Of a stretch of DNA of 56,138 nt, positions 33,184-42,220 are shown one piece after another (within the stretch, counting starts at the first letter, position 1; every line of letters starts with the position of its first letter). The stretch covers positions 1 to 56,138 of the forward strand of contig NZ_FOSL01000027.1 in assembly GCF_900114255.1 (NCBI RefSeq), written 5' to 3'. Made by a program: the position numbers and the translations under genes. The notes below the pieces were generated by a model. That model saw only the letters and a program-made list of their open reading frames with translations. It searched no databases and had not been told where the DNA came from. Source of the DNA: Neomesorhizobium albiziae (GTDB taxonomy: Bacteria; Pseudomonadota; Alphaproteobacteria; Rhizobiales; Rhizobiaceae).

Positions 33184-34395
33184 TCAAACGAAGGCGCTGA
33201 ACCCGGTCGCAGCCTTGCCGACGATGAGGTTCTGCATCTGGAAGGTGCCCTCGTACGAGTAGAGCGCCTCGGCATCGGCGAACAAGCGTCCAACATTGTT
33301 GTCGACGATGATGCCGTTGGCGCCGTGCACCTCGCGTGCCCAGGCGACGGTCTCGCGCATTCTCGCGGTCGTGAACGCCTTAGCCAGAGAGGCGTGCTGG
33401 TCCAAAAGCTTGCCCTCTTCGTGGAGTTGCTCGAGGCGCAGCATCAATGCCTGGCTCGCCGTCACATTTGCGAGCATTCGGGCGATGAGATCCTGCATGA
33501 GCTGGAACGAAGCGATCGGCTTGCCGAACTGCAGCCGCTGCTGCGTATATTTCACCGCGGCTTCGTAGGCGCCCATCTGCACTCCGGTAGCCATCCAGCC
33601 GACGCCGGACCGCGTCTCGCGCAGCACGTGCGCGGTGTCGCGGAAGGAATTGGCATTCTGCAGGCGGTTGGCTTCCGGAACCCGGCATTCCTTCATGGTG
33701 ATCAGGCCGTTCTGAACCACCTTGAGAGCCATCTTGTTCTGGATTTTCTCCACGCTGAAGCCGGGCGTCGTCTTGTTCTCGACGATGAAGCCCTTGACCT
33801 GGTTATCGGCCACGTCGCGCGCCCAGATGATCGACACGTCGCACCAGGGTGCGTTGCCGATCCACTTTTTCTCGCCGTTGATGACCCACGTATCGCCTTG
33901 GCGTTTCGCGGTCGTGAGGAGCCCTCCGCCCGTGCCCGAGCCGACCAGCGGTTCGGTCAGGCCGAAGCAACCTATCATCTCCCAACGCGCCATGGGCGGA
34001 AGCCATTTCTGCTTCTGCTCCTCAGAGCCCAACAGGGCGATCGTCCCCATGGCAAGACCGGTGTGAACCCCAAAGAAAGTGGTGAACGACGGATCGACGC
34101 GAGACATCTCCATCGCCACCATGCCCTTCAGCTTCGAGCTGTAACTTCCGACGTTGAGGTCGCCGATGTTGAGCTCCTTCAAGGCTGGGATCAGCTCGAA
34201 CGGGAAAGCGTCTCTGACCCAGTAATCGTTGATGATGGGCGCGACCCTGGTCTCCATGAAATCGCACACCTTGTTGAGGACCGCCTGTTCATCGGCGCTC
34301 AATGTCTGCTCGATTTGGTAGAAGTCGCCGTTGGGTGCCGGCAGCGCTTTCGACTTCTTGTCTTCCCTGATTGCGATGGTTGCAATTGCCATCAT
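33184..34395 (-). CDS. Acyl-CoA dehydrogenase (glutaryl-CoA-dehydrogenase-like group)
   Basis: A 403-residue flavoenzyme; ATG 34395 has AGGAGA upstream. FAD/substrate loops are present: GCFGLTEPLVGSGTGGG, TWVINGEKKWIGNAP, QLRFGKPI-type (RLQFGKPIASFQLMQDLIAR), and near the end EALYSYEGTFQMQNLIVGKA, whose Glu is the catalytic base. The YEGT...GKA-TG ending places it with glutaryl-CoA/short branched or CaiA-like dehydrogenases rather than medium-chain enzymes. It introduces the 2,3 double bond and passes electrons to ETF. It is the first gene of the operon running to 28193. Confidence 0.9.
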   Translation of the reverse strand: MMAIATIAIREDKKSKALPAPNGDFYQIEQTLSADEQAVLNKVCDFMETRVAPIINDYWVRDAFPFELIPALKELNIGDLNVGSYSSKLKGMVAMEMSRVDPSFTTFFGVHTGLAMGTIALLGSEEQKQKWLPPMARWEMIGCFGLTEPLVGSGTGGGLLTTAKRQGDTWVINGEKKWIGNAPWCDVSIIWARDVADNQVKGFIVENKTTPGFSVEKIQNKMALKVVQNGLITMKECRVPEANRLQNANSFRDTAHVLRETRSGVGWMATGVQMGAYEAAVKYTQQRLQFGKPIASFQLMQDLIARMLANVTASQALMLRLEQLHEEGKLLDQHASLAKAFTTARMRETVAWAREVHGANGIIVDNNVGRLFADAEALYSYEGTFQMQNLIVGKAATGFSAFV

Positions 34396-34802
34396 CTTTC
34401 TCCTGCTCGATCCTGATCTCTTGGAATGAAGTGTGTACGCAGCAATATGGCCTCAGCCGGCGCTTTATTCTTGGAGAACTCTGCCGCGGGTAGGATGCAC
34501 GTGCCCGATTTCTTGCTGTCTTCGGCGTAGGTGTCGGCACACCAACGGGATCGGAAATCAGCGTGACGAATAATTGCCCCGCCAGGCCTTCAACGTGCCG
34601 GTGGCATCGCGCCGCGACAGCCGAAGGCGTCCGCGCTCAAGCGGCCAAGTCGCGACACAAGATTCCCTAATCCTGACAATCGGTCGGATGGCTGACCTTC
34701 AAGGATGGCAGCGTGCCTGCCATCGAACGCTCGCGTTTCAAGCTCGAAACGTGAGCTTGGGTTCTGACGCGAGGCCAGCGATGGAGAACTGGGTCATTTG
34801 GA
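34396..34802. other. Intergenic region upstream of the acyl-CoA operon
   Basis: 400 bp between the start of the acyl-CoA operon and the stop of the channel gene, both on the minus strand. It should contain the operon promoter. No ORF with domain support, and I see no clear inverted repeat. Confidence 0.4.
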
Positions 34803-36308
34803 TCAGAGGTTGAACAAATCTCTGATACGCGCCCGCAAGGTCCTTAACGTCGTTGCGGGCGCAACCCCCTCGCCTTGCCCAACCCGAAGCAGCTCCGATG
34901 CACTCCGCTTCGAAAGAAGCGAGGCCAGCTCATCGACAATGGCAGGGCGATCTCGCATCAAGGGGGCCAGGCCTTCCTGTATAATCTCGTAGACGACCAC
35001 AAAGGTTAGCGCCTTGATGCTGCCAAACTCACCGTCCCCAGTGAGAAGACCGCCGTCGCCGAAGAAGTCTCCAGGCGCCAGACGGCCGAGTTCCGTCTCG
35101 CGCGTGCCGTCGCGGCGATTTACGGATACGACGCCGCTACGTACAATCATAAGCGACTTCAACACCTCGCCCTGGGCGGCGAGGACCTCGCCTTTTGGAA
35201 AGGTTCGGCGCACCATCGTGGAGGCGAGAGATTCCCGCTCGTCCTCGGTCAGCGAGGCGAAAAGGGGGATCGAATCCAGAAGTCGGCGCGGCGTGGTGTG
35301 AAAGCCAAACCGCACCTCGTCAACTTTCGGGAATGCCGGGCTAACGGCTTCGGCGGGCGCAGCGAGAGAGAGTCCGGCCGCCTTTGAATGACGGTAGATC
35401 AGGTCGAAGATCTCGCTTCTTGCCCTGCTGGCGACGGCTATCTCTGCCACTCTGAAAGCGAGCTGCAACTCCACGGCGCCTCCATCCAGCGACAGTATTT
35501 GTACACTCGGCTCCGGTTGCGCCAGTATCGAATTGCTGCTCAAGAATACCGAGCGCATCACATCGACCATCGCGGACGGCGCGGTGCTTGATCGAAAGCG
35601 GACCGTCAGCGACACACCGTGGCTCCTCTCGGGGCTGCTGAGGTTTGTCAGCCTTGCCTTCGCGAGGTCGCTGTTGGGAACAATCACCAGATCGTTTGCA
35701 TCTGTGAGAAGATGGGTGGCGCGCCAATTCATCTCGACCACCTTGCCTTCGATGCCGTTGCTCAGCACAAGCCAGTCCCCAATTCCGTAAGGCCTGGCGA
35801 GGTTTAGAGCTATCCCTGAAAAGAGGTCCCCGAGTGTACTTTGCAGTGCAAGGCCCAGGACGATGGCGACCGCGCCGGACGTGGCTATCAGTGTTCCGAC
35901 CGGGGCGTTGAACACATAGGCGATGATGGATAGCGCCGCCCCGACATAGATGAATCCCACAACGAGATCCTGAAGAAGCCGTCCCTCACGGGGCTGGCGT
36001 TCGAGGATGAGGAACACGCGGACCACGCCGATCAAAGACCATGCAGCATTGATCCACCAGATCACCTTGGCGATGCCGATCAATATGCGCTGCAATGTGG
36101 AGATGCCGGCAGGGCCGAGTTGATAGGGGATGATCCCGTGATGGAGCAGCAGCGCCGTTAGCACCAAAAAGAACGCCAGTTGACCGACCAGGCGAAGCGT
36201 CGGGCGGCCGCGGAGCAGAATGCGGGTAACCAATGCACCCGCGGCCAGCATGCCAATCTGGACGATGGGGCTCGCGATGAAATCGGATAGATGATCGTAG
36301 TCAATCAT
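34803..36308 (-). CDS. MscS-type channel with C-terminal cyclic-nucleotide-binding-like domain
   Basis: 501 residues. Several hydrophobic helices (about 12-30, 40-58, 75-100, 118-145) precede the MscS pore helix and beta domain: SGAVAIVLGLALQSTLGDLF, then GIALNLARPYGIGDWLVL and VVEMNWRATHLLTDANDLVI. Residues about 345-475 form a CAP-like cyclic-nucleotide-binding fold (SIPLFASLTEDERESLASTM, MIVRSGVVSVNRRDGTRETE, GDFFGDGGLLTGDGEFGSIK). This is the bCNG channel layout. The usual phosphate-binding cassette (GE...R-A/T) is replaced by GDG...GEFGSIK, so nucleotide binding may be altered or lost. AGGAGG lies 13 nt before the ATG, rather far. Confidence 0.87.
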   Translation of the reverse strand: MIDYDHLSDFIASPIVQIGMLAAGALVTRILLRGRPTLRLVGQLAFFLVLTALLLHHGIIPYQLGPAGISTLQRILIGIAKVIWWINAAWSLIGVVRVFLILERQPREGRLLQDLVVGFIYVGAALSIIAYVFNAPVGTLIATSGAVAIVLGLALQSTLGDLFSGIALNLARPYGIGDWLVLSNGIEGKVVEMNWRATHLLTDANDLVIVPNSDLAKARLTNLSSPERSHGVSLTVRFRSSTAPSAMVDVMRSVFLSSNSILAQPEPSVQILSLDGGAVELQLAFRVAEIAVASRARSEIFDLIYRHSKAAGLSLAAPAEAVSPAFPKVDEVRFGFHTTPRRLLDSIPLFASLTEDERESLASTMVRRTFPKGEVLAAQGEVLKSLMIVRSGVVSVNRRDGTRETELGRLAPGDFFGDGGLLTGDGEFGSIKALTFVVVYEIIQEGLAPLMRDRPAIVDELASLLSKRSASELLRVGQGEGVAPATTLRTLRARIRDLFNL

Positions 36309-36724
36309 GGGATGGAGAGCCTCCTATTGTTCAACACCCCAGGTGCCGCACGGATCGACGCAAACATGGAGGCAGGTTCGTGCCTCGGGGTCTCAATTCC
36401 GGGTGCCGATCACGAACGATCGCTTAATCATGGAAAGGGGTTGCCGCCTTCGACAAAGCGATCGCGCCTTTGACGTTTCGCGCATGATTTAACATTCATG
36501 CCGCCAGGAACTTGGTGCCGAAGCTATATGAGTGACGGTTTGCCAACCCGAAATCGACCGACCTTCCATGTAATCTAAAGTTCAGCCCGGTGAACCATGA
36601 GGCTATTCGCCGATACCTGAGCGCAATAGATCGCAGCATTCGAAATCATCAAACTGCATCCCATCACGGCCGACGCCCGTATGTAATTCGTCCCGGCTGG
36701 CACAGGATGTTGTGAGGTTTCGAT
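36309..36724. other. Divergent intergenic region with a possible dyad
   Basis: 415 bp between the divergent channel and AraC genes. No gene is supported. TAATC-TAAA-GTTCA at 36571-36584 resembles the dyads near 13.7 and 17.5 kb (two mismatches from the 17478 copy), about 140 bp before the AraC start; it may be chance. Confidence 0.3.
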
Positions 36725-37345
36725 ATGGAAAGGCCATACAGCGAGGCGGCAGACGCTTCGTCTCAAATCGATCTCGAGTTTGGCTCCTTGGCAAACAGCC
36801 TCGTGTTGCTCCTTGAAGCAGCCAAGAGCGATCTCGAGCATGATCGGGAAGCGGCTAGGACATCGCTGGCCACTGCGTCATCCATCCTCCAATCGGAGGT
36901 CGAGCGCCGTTCAGGCGCTAAAGCCTCGAGAACGGGTGGATTGGCGGGTTGGCAGATAGCGCGTGTCCGCTCCTTCATCGACCGGAATCTGGACCGGACC
37001 ATTCACGCGAGTGACCTCAGCGCCGTTGCGCGGCGGAGCACGGCGCATTTTTCGCGCTCGTTCAAACAAGCGTTCGGAGAACCGCCGCACGCCTACATCG
37101 TGAGGCGGCGGCTCGAGGAAGCCTGTCACCTTATGCTGACCAGCACGGCTCCGCTGAGCGAAATCGCCCTAAGCGTCGGGTTTTCCGACCAGGCGCATTT
37201 GAGCAAGCTTTTCAGGCAAGCCTTTGGCCAAAGTCCATCGAACTGGCGGCGCGAGCGCAACACGCGATGGCACCCCTGGCTGATCCCGTCGGGCCCTCGC
37301 GCTGGCCTCGAGCCACTACTCAGCGCTGCAGGCGGAATTTCGTGA
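36725..37345 (+). CDS. AraC-family transcriptional regulator
   Basis: A 206-residue regulator, short for the family. The C-terminal AraC/XylS double helix-turn-helix is complete (ARVRSFIDRNLDRTIHASDL, then HFSRSFKQAFGEPPHAYIVR, and IALSVGFSDQAHLSKLFRQA). The N-terminal 85 residues carry no cupin or recognised sensor domain, being helical and acidic. It directly precedes the FUSC/DUF1656/HlyD efflux genes on the same strand and is the obvious candidate for their activator, in the way AaeR sits beside aaeXAB (although AaeR is a LysR protein). Confidence 0.87.
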   Translation: MERPYSEAADASSQIDLEFGSLANSLVLLLEAAKSDLEHDREAARTSLATASSILQSEVERRSGAKASRTGGLAGWQIARVRSFIDRNLDRTIHASDLSAVARRSTAHFSRSFKQAFGEPPHAYIVRRRLEEACHLMLTSTAPLSEIALSVGFSDQAHLSKLFRQAFGQSPSNWRRERNTRWHPWLIPSGPRAGLEPLLSAAGGIS

Positions 37346-37451
37346 AGGGGGTCTGCGCCGAAATATGGCGGCCATCCCGCAGTCCGAACCAGGACCAGCC
37401 AGGAGCCGCCGCCAACACCAGACACGTAAACGAGGTGCCGGAGCAAGTTTG

Positions 37452-39194
37452 ATGATTGCGCATTCCCCAACCGCGAAACAGTCGCCTTTCGAAATCGCAG
37501 GCTTCCCCCTGCAGTCCTGGGCATTTGCGGTTCGCATCTGGATGGCTGCGGTGGTCGCCTTGTTGGCGAGTTTCTGGCTCCAACTCGAGGCGCCGTCCTC
37601 GGCCATGCTCACCGTCATGATACTAGCGGAGCCGACCCGCGGGCAGGTACGGGAAAAGGCCGGCTATCGTCTGATCGCGACCGCCCTGGGGGTGCTCGCC
37701 TCGATTGCAATCGTGGGATCGCTGTCCCAAACGAGAGACTTGTTTCTCGTGGCCTTCGCGGCATGGATGGGCCTATGCGTCTATGCGTGCGGACTGCTTG
37801 ATGGCTACCGCGCCTACGCGGCGGTCCTATCGGGCTATACCGTCGCATTGATCGCCATCCAGCAAATCGACAATCCGCAGTTTGTCTTTCAAGTAGCGAT
37901 GGAGCGCGGTGCTGCTATTGCGGTGGGCGTAATGGCAATCACGCTCGTAAACGATCTGCTGTTTGCTCCCGATCGCCATCCGCGGCTTGGTGCGCAGCTC
38001 GCAGCCCTTCACCACCGCGTGCGAAACTATGCTCGCGCGGTCATTCGCCACGAGGCCACCGATACGGTGGCAGTCGCGACCCTGATCAGGGAGATCGTTG
38101 CGCTCCGCCCGGACATCTCGAGCCTCGCCGCCGAATCGAGCAGCGGTCCGGTGAGAAGTGCGGCGGCTCGCAGTGCGATGGTGGCGCTCGTGGCGGAGCT
38201 GCAGGCGGCGCGCGCCCTGGCCGCGTTTCCCGCAATTACCGATCAGGCACTGCGCGAAGGATCCTTGTTCCATTTGGGCACCGAACAGTCTTTGCAAACC
38301 TCGTCCCGCGACGATGACGTCGACTTGCCCGGCGCCGCGTCAACATCACTTGGGCGGGCGCTGCGCGAACTGCTGCGGCGGGATGCAGAGGTTCGCCTTC
38401 ATCTTTCCGCGCTGAAGTCGGTCGTGCGCCCATCGCGGTCATGGCGGGCGCCACTCTACCACTCGCAGCGTATTGCAATCGAAAACGGTGTCCGGGCGGC
38501 CGCGTGCGTTGCGGCAGCTTCGCTCTTTTTCGTTCTGGCGGGCTGGCCGAGCGCGAGCTCATCGCTTTCGCTGGTTGCGGTCGTCCTTGCACTGGGTGCG
38601 ACGACACCTGCGCCGCGGGCATTCACGGCGCTCGGTCTTGTCGGGGCGCCGATTGCGGTCGCTCTCACGGGCATCCTCGAATTCTTCGTTCTCAATGGCG
38701 TCTCCGACTTTCCGCTGCTGGCGATTGGCCTTGCTCCATTCCTGATCGGGGCGGCATTGGTGGCGACCCTGCCAAACCCGGTCTTGTCGGGTCTCGGGAA
38801 GGTCAACCTGATTTTCATTTCGGCCCTGTTCGCAGCGAGCAATCCGCAAACCTACAATCCGCAGTCATTTCTTTTCACGTCGTTGTTCGTCTGTCTCGCG
38901 GCGGGCGTGCTGCTGGCAACCCAGTACCTCATTCCTCCCGTGTCAGACGGCCAACGCAGACGCTGGCTGCTCGCATCGGCTCGACATGACCTTCGCGTGC
39001 TGGCGGAACGCACCGATCGACGCTACGCGCCCGAGGAGGCAGCATTTCGCGATGCCGTGCGGGTCGGGCAGATCGCAGGCGCTGGCCCCAACGACGCGGA
39101 GTACCGCACTTCCGTCGAGCAAGCGCTGGCGTATTTCGATCAAGCCGCGGCGATCCGCTTCGGAGCCGCTCAAACGCATGGACGCGAGTCATGA
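37452..39194 (+). CDS. FUSC-family (AaeB-like) efflux membrane protein
   Basis: A 580-residue inner-membrane protein; ATG 37452 (MIAHSPTAKQSPFEIAG) has GGAG at 8 nt, while an earlier frame start at 37365 overlaps the region just after the AraC stop. Two sets of transmembrane helices (about residues 20-170 and 350-500) flank cytoplasmic domains, as in AaeB/FUSC. Recognisable pieces are WLQLEAPSSAMLTVMILAEP, KAGYRLIATALGVLASIAIV and FLFTSLFVCLAAGVLLATQY. AaeB-type proteins export hydroxylated aromatic acids with a periplasmic HlyD partner. It overlaps the DUF1656 gene by 4 bp (ATGA). Confidence 0.87.
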   Translation: MIAHSPTAKQSPFEIAGFPLQSWAFAVRIWMAAVVALLASFWLQLEAPSSAMLTVMILAEPTRGQVREKAGYRLIATALGVLASIAIVGSLSQTRDLFLVAFAAWMGLCVYACGLLDGYRAYAAVLSGYTVALIAIQQIDNPQFVFQVAMERGAAIAVGVMAITLVNDLLFAPDRHPRLGAQLAALHHRVRNYARAVIRHEATDTVAVATLIREIVALRPDISSLAAESSSGPVRSAAARSAMVALVAELQAARALAAFPAITDQALREGSLFHLGTEQSLQTSSRDDDVDLPGAASTSLGRALRELLRRDAEVRLHLSALKSVVRPSRSWRAPLYHSQRIAIENGVRAAACVAAASLFFVLAGWPSASSSLSLVAVVLALGATTPAPRAFTALGLVGAPIAVALTGILEFFVLNGVSDFPLLAIGLAPFLIGAALVATLPNPVLSGLGKVNLIFISALFAASNPQTYNPQSFLFTSLFVCLAAGVLLATQYLIPPVSDGQRRRWLLASARHDLRVLAERTDRRYAPEEAAFRDAVRVGQIAGAGPNDAEYRTSVEQALAYFDQAAAIRFGAAQTHGRES

Positions 39195-39394
39195 CGCACG
39201 ATTTCCATGAGTTCATAATCGGCGGAGTCCTGTTTGCCCCGTTCGTCACCTACGCGGCTTCGGCGCTCGCCATCATCCTGGTGCTTCGGCCGATCCTGCG
39301 CCTCATCGGTTTCGCAACGATCTTCAGCCACGTGTCGATCGCCGAATTCAGCCTGTACGTGGTCGTGCTGAGCAGCCTCGTGCTTCTCGCCTAA
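39191..39394 (+). CDS. DUF1656 (AaeX-like) small membrane protein
   Basis: A 67-residue protein with two transmembrane helices (about residues 15-35 and 48-66), starting MTHDFHEFIIGGVLFAPFVT. This matches AaeX/DUF1656, a constant small partner of AaeAB-like efflux pumps whose exact role is unknown. It overlaps the FUSC gene by 4 bp and is followed after 11 bp by the HlyD gene, confirming a three-gene efflux operon. Confidence 0.87.
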   Translation: MTHDFHEFIIGGVLFAPFVTYAASALAIILVLRPILRLIGFATIFSHVSIAEFSLYVVVLSSLVLLA

Positions 39395-39405
39395 GGAGAC
39401 AGTCT

Positions 39406-40677
39406 ATGGAAGCGCTCAAGGAAGAGCTTGTTCGGGAGGCGTCGCCGGTCTCGGCGACGGAACCGCTTAATCCTCCATCGACACAAACGGCGGACGGGGC
39501 AGCGCAGGAGGCGAACCCCACGCTTCCTGCGCCGGTCGCATTGCAAGACCGCGATCAGGTTGCTGTTTTATCCCAGGGCCAATCGATCCGGCCGCGGCGC
39601 TTCGTGCCACAGGTGCTGCTGGCGACGGCGAAGAGGCTGACCACTCTGGTCCTTGCGCTCGTTGCAGTGTTGATCTCCCTCCTCGCCTGGGACAGCTATC
39701 TGACCGCTCCGTGGACCCGCGACGGGCGCGTCCGCGTTCAGGTCGCAAGCGTAGCTCCCGAAATCTCAGGCAGGATCAAGGATCTGCGCGTGGCCGACAA
39801 CCAGTTCGTGCGCAAGGGCGATGTGCTATTCGTGATCGATCCGTTCGACTTTAACCTCGCCCTGCACGGCAGCAAGGCGATGCTGCAGCAAAGAGCGGCC
39901 GACCTGCAGGTGAAGGAGCGACAATCCGAACGACAGCGGAAGTTGTCCAGCGTCGCCACTACTCCTGAGCAGCAGCAGATATACGCCGGCAACGCGATCC
40001 AGGCCGAGGCCGCGTTCGAAGCCGCGCAGTACCAGGTCGCTCTGGCCGAAATAAACCTGAAGCGTACTGAGGTTCGCAGCCCGGTGAATGGATATGTGAC
40101 GAACCTGCTGCTGCGTGCTGGAGACTATGCTCGCCAGGGTGTCACCAATGTTTCGATCATCGATACCGACAGTTTCTGGATCGACGGATATTTTGAAGAG
40201 ACCAAGATGTCCCACGTATGCACTGGAGCCCGGGTCGAGGCAAAGTTGATGGGCTATTCCGCGCCGATCGTCGGGCATGTCAATACGATCACCCGCGGCC
40301 TCAGCGTTTCCAACGCAGCTGCCGGCGCGCAAGGACTTCCGAACGTGGATCCGATCTATACGTGGGTGCGTTTGGCCCAACGCGTTCCAGTCCGCATCGC
40401 CATCGATGAAGTGCCGCCCGGCGTGCCGCTAGTGTCCGGCATGACCGCAACCGTGACTGTCCGGGACAACTCAGCCGCCGATCACTCCTGGTTGTTCAGC
40501 GCGCGCGCGAGCCTTTTCAACGTGCTGGGCAGTCCCCCGGCGAACCCTGACTGCATCTCCCCGGTGATCGACAGCGAGCCGGGGCAATCGGTCCCGGCAT
40601 GGGAAGCACAAGCGACCCCGGATCCGGAACAAATCAATCCCGGCCTGGCCACCGACATACAGGCGTCGCCTCGCTAA
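39406..40677 (+). CDS. HlyD-family membrane fusion protein (AaeA-like)
   Basis: A 423-residue periplasmic adaptor. GGAGA precedes ATG 39406. Residues 1-65 are a disordered, Pro-rich cytoplasmic tail, unusually long for AaeA. One transmembrane anchor follows (about 70-92, TLVLALVAVLISLLAWDSYL). The lipoyl/barrel halves are clear: VRVQVASVAPEISGRIKDLR, DNQFVRKGDVLFVIDPFDF, LKRTEVRSPVNGYVTNLLLR and VPPGVPLVSGMTATVTV. A coiled-coil hairpin lies between them. It connects the FUSC pump to an outer-membrane factor encoded elsewhere. The C-terminal 60 residues are an extra Pro-rich tail. Confidence 0.9.
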   Translation: MEALKEELVREASPVSATEPLNPPSTQTADGAAQEANPTLPAPVALQDRDQVAVLSQGQSIRPRRFVPQVLLATAKRLTTLVLALVAVLISLLAWDSYLTAPWTRDGRVRVQVASVAPEISGRIKDLRVADNQFVRKGDVLFVIDPFDFNLALHGSKAMLQQRAADLQVKERQSERQRKLSSVATTPEQQQIYAGNAIQAEAAFEAAQYQVALAEINLKRTEVRSPVNGYVTNLLLRAGDYARQGVTNVSIIDTDSFWIDGYFEETKMSHVCTGARVEAKLMGYSAPIVGHVNTITRGLSVSNAAAGAQGLPNVDPIYTWVRLAQRVPVRIAIDEVPPGVPLVSGMTATVTVRDNSAADHSWLFSARASLFNVLGSPPANPDCISPVIDSEPGQSVPAWEAQATPDPEQINPGLATDIQASPR

Positions 40678-40910
40678 ATTAAACGATGCCCAATTCGTTG
40701 CTGCTTGGCTTTGGCCGGAAACAGACCGGCAGCTTCCAAGACCTGGATAAGCAAGAAAGGACGTTTTGATTATCCAATGCAAAGTTTGTGTAACCTCAAA
40801 GTATAGGTCGAAAGGTGCCGGGTCAAAAGTAGTCAATGTCAACCCAGATTTGAGGCTGGAACCTGTCACCAGCTCCATTACATCTCTGCGTGACTCGCTG
40901 ACGATCGGCT

Positions 40911-41637
40911 TCAATCCGAAAGCGACCGAATTGTCTCTTCGCCGCGAGATGTCGCGGTGCCAATGGCGGACATCTTTCGGAAGGCACCCTTACTCGTTCC
41001 CAGGGAGAGATTCGTGGCGAGCAAATCAGGATTGAGGCCCTCAATAAGCCATTCGAGGAGTTCGCAAGCTGCGAACACGCCTGCTAGAGCGAATGGATCT
41101 TGCTTGAGATTGGACATTGCTTCCCCTCTGCGGACCGCGTTGTAGACAAAGAGCTCTCCCTCGTCGTCCGCGAAGGTGCCCGCCAGGGCCAATTTGCCAG
41201 CGTTCTCAAGAGTTTGATTATACTCCCAATGCATCGGGCGAACGGTCGCGAGTCGCGATTTGTCGGCGGAGTATTTCGCGTAGTTCGCGAACAACCGACG
41301 TGGGATATTTTCGTCGCCGCTCTGGTGGACCGCTCGATTTGCTTCGATGAGGAGATCGATATTCGCTTCGCGAAGACGCCATTCGGTGATCTCGTAACCG
41401 CTCAATGCGTTTGCAATGGTGAAGGGGGTCTTCCTGCGCAAAGGCCAGCGCTTCGTCCCGCGAGACGGCTTCTTAGACGAACAGCAACCCGATACGACGT
41501 CCCTGATCATCCAGGAGGGGGCCGCCGATTGCCAGCTTGCCTTGTGCCCGCAGTCGATCCGCGTATGCGAAGTGGGCCGGACGGGCCCCGGCGATCTGGT
41601 CCAAGTCTCTGTATTTGGCAAAATTGATGAACTTCAT
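40911..41637 (-). pseudogene. Tandem YCII-domain protein, broken by a stop and a frameshift
   Basis: From ATG 41637 the frame reads MKFINFAKYRDLDQIAGARP and continues GKLAIGGPLLDDQGRRIGLL, then meets TAA at 41473-41475 where the family has Tyr (FV-stop-EAVSRDEALAF). After QEDP the frame slips at the G5 run 41424-41428 (C5 on the coding strand); with one base fewer it continues FTIANALSGYEITEWRLREA. A second YCII-like domain follows (RLFANYAKYSADKSRLATVR ... ELFVYNAVRRGEAMSNLKQD). YCII proteins are small ferredoxin-fold enzymes of uncertain chemistry. Two independent lesions in the first domain suggest a true pseudogene. The second domain is still open and could be expressed separately. Confidence 0.75.
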
Positions 41638-41853
41638 GATGCTGACAATCCCTTTGATTAGAGTTCAGCAAGGCCGCCGCTGACTATCACAGGAGATCGC
41701 CTATTCGGGCCCACACCAGCAGGCGTAGCCTCTTTCGCTGAGGGCGGAGTTCGCTCGGCCGGCACTCAGTTTGCCGACGACTTTTCGGCACCCGCCTCGC
41801 AACTTTCCTCCCATCAGTCGACGGCTTCGACATATCCCTGTTTACTTGGTCGA

Positions 41854-42195
41854 TCAACCGGCAGGGCGGATGTGAATGCTGCCCTCGACCTCCTTCGCTT
41901 CGTAGATTTTGATTGACCTAGTTGCTGGGCCGTTGACCACGGCTCCGGTCGTGATGTCGAACCGGGAGCCATGGCATTGGCACATGATTGTTGTACCTGT
42001 GAGCAGGCCGCCGGAGAGCGGGCATGCTTCATCGGCGCAGGTGCACAGGTCGTCGAACGCGTAGAAATGGCCGCCGACCCGCGCTACCGAGATCCGCAGT
42101 TTGAGATTATCCAGGTAGTATGGGACAACGAAGTCGTTGGGAATTGCGTCGCCCGGACCGACCGTGAGGAAGTTTTTCGTAGCAAGCCCGCTCAT
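41854..42195 (-). CDS. Rieske-type [2Fe-2S] protein with a C-x-C first motif
   Basis: A 113-residue small Rieske ferredoxin (MSGLATKNFLTVGPGDAIPN). The second cluster motif is normal (MCQCHGSRFD, C-x-C-H in place of CPLH or CGWH), as are the flanking strands (ITTGAVVNGPATRSIKIYE). The first motif reads DLCTCADEACPLSGG: where Rieske proteins have Cys-x-His, the codon is TGC (Cys). The cluster may therefore be ligated by three Cys and one His, or use another residue. It is just downstream of the GMC oxidoreductase gene start region? No: it is upstream on the other side; the order on the minus strand is GMC oxidoreductase then, 25 bp later, this gene, so they form an operon and may exchange electrons. 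Confidence 0.82.
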   Translation of the reverse strand: MSGLATKNFLTVGPGDAIPNDFVVPYYLDNLKLRISVARVGGHFYAFDDLCTCADEACPLSGGLLTGTTIMCQCHGSRFDITTGAVVNGPATRSIKIYEAKEVEGSIHIRPAG

Positions 42196-42220
42196 CGATC
42201 TCTCCTCTCATTGCGTCGAT

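Noticed and set aside
33037-34416. 459-codon plus-strand frame
   Set aside because: Antisense to the acyl-CoA dehydrogenase gene and produced by its codon bias.
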